Of a stretch of 64,000 nt of DNA, positions 61,114-64,000 are shown in pieces. The stretch lies in NCBI GenBank assembly GCA_039183205.1, contig JBCDBR010000007.1:1-64000 (forward strand), read 5' to 3'. Each line of letters begins with the position of its first letter. The stretch's first letter is position 1. Below the pieces are notes generated by a model. The model searched no databases, had not been told where the DNA came from, and saw nothing but the letters and a program-made list of their open reading frames with translations. Source of the DNA: HKCCE3408 sp039183205. Lineage in GTDB: Bacteria > Pseudomonadota > Alphaproteobacteria > Rhodobacterales > Rhodobacteraceae. The position numbers and the translations under genes are program-made.

Positions 61114-62520
61114 ATGAAAATCTCTCAGAACAGACCATTTGCCTCACTTAATGTCGGCGAAACAGCCGAGATTACTCGTATCTGCACGATAGACGATCTT
61201 TATGCCTTTGCAGGCGCGACCGGCAATCATAACCCGCTGCACCTGGCAGCTTATGACGGCGATGGCGATGGACGCGCCGAAGCGGTGGCTCCGGCTTTGT
61301 GGCATGTCAGCCTGTTGGCCGCGATTTTGGGCAATATCCTGCCCGGAGCTGGCACAAGGTTGCGCCATCTTGATCTGCATGTAGACGGCACCGCAGAGGC
61401 AGGTGACGAGCTTCACGCCAAAATCCGCATCCTTGAAAAACGCGATGATGGCGATGTGGTGTTTCAGGCCGCAGTGACGCGGGAATTGGACGATACGCCC
61501 ATCATCTCCGGTACGCTCCGCGCCACGCCTCCGGATAAGGCATTGCACTTTGACGCCATCGACGTACCGGGGCTTATCGTTCAGCGACACCGCCATTTCG
61601 AAGCGCTTTTGGCGCGGGCCGAAGAGATACCGCCGATGCGCACGGCCGTTGTGGCACCGGAGGACCCCAATGCGCTTGGCGGTGCGTTTTTGGCCCAAGA
61701 ACACGGGTTGATTGTGCCGATCTTGGTCGGCGATCCGGCAAAGATTGCGGCCGCAGCCAGGGCGCTTGGCAGGGATTTAGCCGGATTACAGATCGTTCCG
61801 GCAACAGATCACCGGACCGCCGCGCAGCGCGCGGTTGATCTTATACAGGAAGATGCAGCGTCAGCGCTGATGAAGGGGCATTTGCATACCGATACGTTGT
61901 TGCGCGCCGTTTTGCGTACGGAAAACAATCTGCGCATCGGACAGCGCCTCAGCCATGTCTTTGTCATGGACGTGCCTGGGGTGATGCGCCCAATCCTCGT
62001 CACAGACGCAGCCATCAACATCGCGCCGGACCTGCCGACAAAGGTCGATATCACGCAAAACGCGATCCATTTGGCCCATGCCATCGGGATTGAGACGCCG
62101 CGGGTCGGCATCTTGTCGGCCGTCGAAACGGTAAATCCGCAAATCATGTCCTCGGTGGACGCGGCCCTTTTGGCGAAAATGGCAGATCGCGGTCAGATCA
62201 CCGGCGGGATCGTGGACGGGCCGCTTGCGATGGACAATGCCGTCGACCTAGGCGCGGCGCGGACCAAGGGGATCAAATCGGAGGTGGCCGGGCGCGCCGA
62301 CATTCTTGTGGTCCCCGACATCGATGCCGGCAACATGTTGGCAAAGCAGCTCACCTATCTGTCACACGCCGATGGGGCCGGGATCGTATTGGGCGCCAAA
62401 GTGCCCATCATCCTCACCTCGCGCGCCGATGACGACGCATCGCGGCTGGCCTCCTGTGCTGTTGCATCGCTTTGCGTGGCCACGGGCACGTTCGGGACTA
62501 TACCAGCGCGCGACGAATAA
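61114..62520 (+). CDS. MaoC-domain / phosphate acetyl(butyryl)transferase fusion
   Basis: 468 residues. Residues about 10-150 form a MaoC hotdog hydratase-like domain (DLYAFAGATGNHNPLHL, the N-H-x-H-like active site); residues about 160-465 are a Pta/Ptb phosphotransacylase (LVGDPAKIAAAARALG, LMKGHLHTDTLLRAVL, PDIDAGNMLAKQLTYL). Such fusions are annotated as bifunctional enoyl-CoA hydratase/phosphate acetyltransferase in many alphaproteobacteria. It would convert an acyl-CoA to acyl phosphate. No acetate kinase gene follows, which is unusual; an AhpD-like gene does. Confidence 0.9.
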   Translation: MKISQNRPFASLNVGETAEITRICTIDDLYAFAGATGNHNPLHLAAYDGDGDGRAEAVAPALWHVSLLAAILGNILPGAGTRLRHLDLHVDGTAEAGDELHAKIRILEKRDDGDVVFQAAVTRELDDTPIISGTLRATPPDKALHFDAIDVPGLIVQRHRHFEALLARAEEIPPMRTAVVAPEDPNALGGAFLAQEHGLIVPILVGDPAKIAAAARALGRDLAGLQIVPATDHRTAAQRAVDLIQEDAASALMKGHLHTDTLLRAVLRTENNLRIGQRLSHVFVMDVPGVMRPILVTDAAINIAPDLPTKVDITQNAIHLAHAIGIETPRVGILSAVETVNPQIMSSVDAALLAKMADRGQITGGIVDGPLAMDNAVDLGAARTKGIKSEVAGRADILVVPDIDAGNMLAKQLTYLSHADGAGIVLGAKVPIILTSRADDDASRLASCAVASLCVATGTFGTIPARDE

Positions 62521-62550
62521 TGCGGAATGTCACCGATTGAGAGGGATAAA

Positions 62551-63159
62551 ATGGCCTGGATCGAAACCATTGCCGATGAGGATGCGACCGGAAAGCTCAA
62601 AACGCTTTATGACCGGATCAGAGGCCCAGATGGTGCGATCGACAATATCATGCGCGTGCACAGCTTGCGTCCGCACACGCTCGACGGGCACATGTCGATC
62701 TATAAATACGTCCTGCACCATTCCGGAAACACGCTTCCGAAATGGTTTTTGGAAACGCTTGGCGTTTGGGTGAGCCGGCTGAACGCATGCAGCTATTGCG
62801 TGGAACATCATTTTGCGGGGCTTAAGCGGCTTTTGCGAGATGATGAACGTGCAGGCGCGCTTCGCGCTGCGATTGAGGCCGACGATATTGCGAATGCACC
62901 GCTGAGTGATGCGCAAAAGCGCGCGATGGTTTATGCCAAAACGCTCACCCAGCAACCTGGCGCAATCCGCCAAGAGGATATCGAGGCATTGCGCGCGGCG
63001 GGGCTTGAGGACGGGCAGATCCTCGAGATCAATCAGGTCGTGGCCTATTTCGCATATGCCAATCGCACTGTGCTGGGACTGGGCTGCGCGCTTGACGGCG
63101 ATGTGTTGGGTCTATCGCCGAATAATAGCGACGACCCCGATGCTTGGACCCATACCTAG
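62551..63159 (+). CDS. AhpD/CMD-family alkylhydroperoxidase-like protein
   Basis: 202 residues from ATG 62551, which has GAGAGGG upstream; an ATG eight codons earlier is less likely. All-helical carboxymuconolactone decarboxylase fold with redox motif Cys80-x2-Cys83-x3-His87 (NACSYCVEHH), as in AhpD and uncharacterised peroxidase-related proteins. Could reduce a peroxide or disulfide. It lies 30 bases after the MaoC-Pta gene. Confidence 0.85.
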   Translation: MAWIETIADEDATGKLKTLYDRIRGPDGAIDNIMRVHSLRPHTLDGHMSIYKYVLHHSGNTLPKWFLETLGVWVSRLNACSYCVEHHFAGLKRLLRDDERAGALRAAIEADDIANAPLSDAQKRAMVYAKTLTQQPGAIRQEDIEALRAAGLEDGQILEINQVVAYFAYANRTVLGLGCALDGDVLGLSPNNSDDPDAWTHT

Positions 63160-63317
63160 CTATGCGCCCCGGCACGGCCCAAAAACTGTGCAGCCGAGAT
63201 GGTGCCCGTGCTATGTCGGCCTTTATCGCGCGGTTGAGTTGATCTGCGCGCGCAGTTCGACGATGGTTGCGGAAACACCAAGATCACCTCTGAGACCAGG
63301 CTGGAAGGGAGATATCG

Positions 63318-64000
63318 ATGAAGCTCTTGAGCACGACGGCAATCGTTTTCTGCGCAACAACGGCAGCCGCGCTGGCCGATGCGCATGCCAATTGCGCGGC
63401 GGGCCTGACCCTCGAAGACGGCATGCTGACCATCGCCACCGGGAACCCCGCCTACTATCCTTGGGTGCTCAACGACGCACCGGAAAGCGGGGAGGGGTTC
63501 GAAGCCGCCGTCGCCTATGCAATCGCCGCTGAGATGGGGTTCGAACCCGATGCGGTGAGCTGGGTGCGCACGTCCTTTGACGAGGCGATCCAGCCCGGGG
63601 CGAAGAACTTTGATTTCAATCTACAGCAATATTCGATCACGCCTGAGCGCGAACAAATGGTCGATTTCTCAGCGCCGTATTACACATCGGCCATGGCCGT
63701 TCTGACGACGCAATCGGTAATCGACAACGGAACAGAGCCGACGGTCGAAAGCCTGCAAGGCTTGGTCTGGGGCGCCGATGCGAACACAACCGCCGTGCCG
63801 ATGCTGTCAGAGATCATCGACCCCGATAGCGATCCGCTGCTCTATGGCGACAATACCGATGTGACCGCGGCGATGCAGGCCGGTCAAATCGATGCCGCTC
63901 TTTTTGACCTGCCGACTGCGCTTTATCTGGCCGCCGTTGTGGTCGAGGATGGCGCGATCTTGGGCCAATTCCCGGCCGATCGGGGGGAAAACCCGGATCA
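63318..64000 (+). CDS. Polar amino-acid-type ABC transporter binding protein (partial, runs off the window)
   Basis: 227 codons visible from ATG 63318, preceded by GAAGGGA; no stop before 64000. Signal peptide (MKLLSTTAIVFCATTAAALA) then a type II periplasmic binding fold of the SBP_bac_3 family: MLTIATGNPAYYPWVL, GFEAAVAYAIAAEMGF, FDFNLQQYSITPEREQMVDFSAPYY. Usually a receptor for an amino acid, opine or cyclohexadienyl-type compound. The transporter genes are expected to the right. Aromatic neighbours make an aromatic amino acid possible, but this is a guess. Confidence 0.88.
   Translation, partial: MKLLSTTAIVFCATTAAALADAHANCAAGLTLEDGMLTIATGNPAYYPWVLNDAPESGEGFEAAVAYAIAAEMGFEPDAVSWVRTSFDEAIQPGAKNFDFNLQQYSITPEREQMVDFSAPYYTSAMAVLTTQSVIDNGTEPTVESLQGLVWGADANTTAVPMLSEIIDPDSDPLLYGDNTDVTAAMQAGQIDAALFDLPTALYLAAVVVEDGAILGQFPADRGENPD

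Overview
The window is GC-rich, very densely coded DNA with no tRNA, rRNA, CRISPR array, insertion sequence or phage gene that I could see, and no gene-free stretch longer than about 300 bases. The gene content (RpiR-controlled inositol operon with an IolC-DUF2090 fusion, single-ATPase sugar ABC transporter, MttB plus dimethylglycine-dehydrogenase-type demethylases, TRAP transporter, aminobenzoyl-CoA route for tryptophan) and the many ATGA overlaps point to an alphaproteobacterium, most likely a marine or soil member of the Rhodobacterales. This placement is by recognition of gene content, not by a computed phylogeny.

Region 1 (1-14802), cyclitol catabolism. After the tail of a mannitol/fructuronate dehydrogenase (+), eight overlapping genes read leftwards from 9664 to 425: iolD, iolE, a Gfo/Idh/MocA dehydrogenase, an RpiR regulator, an iolC-DUF2090 fusion, then a second IolC-like kinase, a divergent IolB-like isomerase and a class II aldolase. 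The last three look like a second copy of the lower inositol branch. A short AT-rich divergent promoter with two inverted repeats separates this operon from a rightward one: sugar-binding protein, permease, ATPase, a PhyH-family dioxygenase and a canonical iolB.

Region 2 (14899-25701), envelope and uncharacterised systems. A five-gene operon (+) encodes a Tat-anchored OmpA-like protein, an XpaC-like membrane protein, a solute-binding/OmpA fusion, a membrane-tethered VWA protein and a protein carrying the Coq4 zinc motif HDxxH-x11-E. It is the best candidate here for an undescribed system. Converging on it is the transglutaminase / ATP-grasp-alpha-E / giant transglutaminase-DUF2126 trio (-).

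Region 3 (25784-31992): divergent oxyR and katG, a shared terminator, dxr, then three secreted proteins ending in a SCO-type copper protein. Region 4 (32053-39094): a four-gene operon (DMGDH-like, MttB-like, TetR, DAO oxidase) for a methylated amine, then arsR-aqpS with a near-perfect operator.

Region 5 (39137-52379), tryptophan and anthranilate breakdown. The rightward operon carries a 2-aminobenzoyl-CoA monooxygenase/reductase, two SDRs, a MarR regulator, enoyl-CoA hydratase, acyl-CoA dehydrogenase, cupin, aryl-CoA ligase, kynA, kynU, a thioesterase and a RidA-like protein. A leftward pair (glutaryl-CoA dehydrogenase and an arylformamidase-like hydrolase) shares the palindromic promoter region. 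Together they can be read as a nearly complete route from tryptophan through anthranilate and aminobenzoyl-CoA to glutaryl-CoA and crotonyl-CoA.

Region 6 (52376-64000): a TRAP transporter (-), pobR/pobA with pcaF for 4-hydroxybenzoate, then an MDR oxidoreductase, an APH-fold kinase, a MaoC-Pta fusion, an AhpD-like protein and the start of a polar amino-acid-type binding protein.
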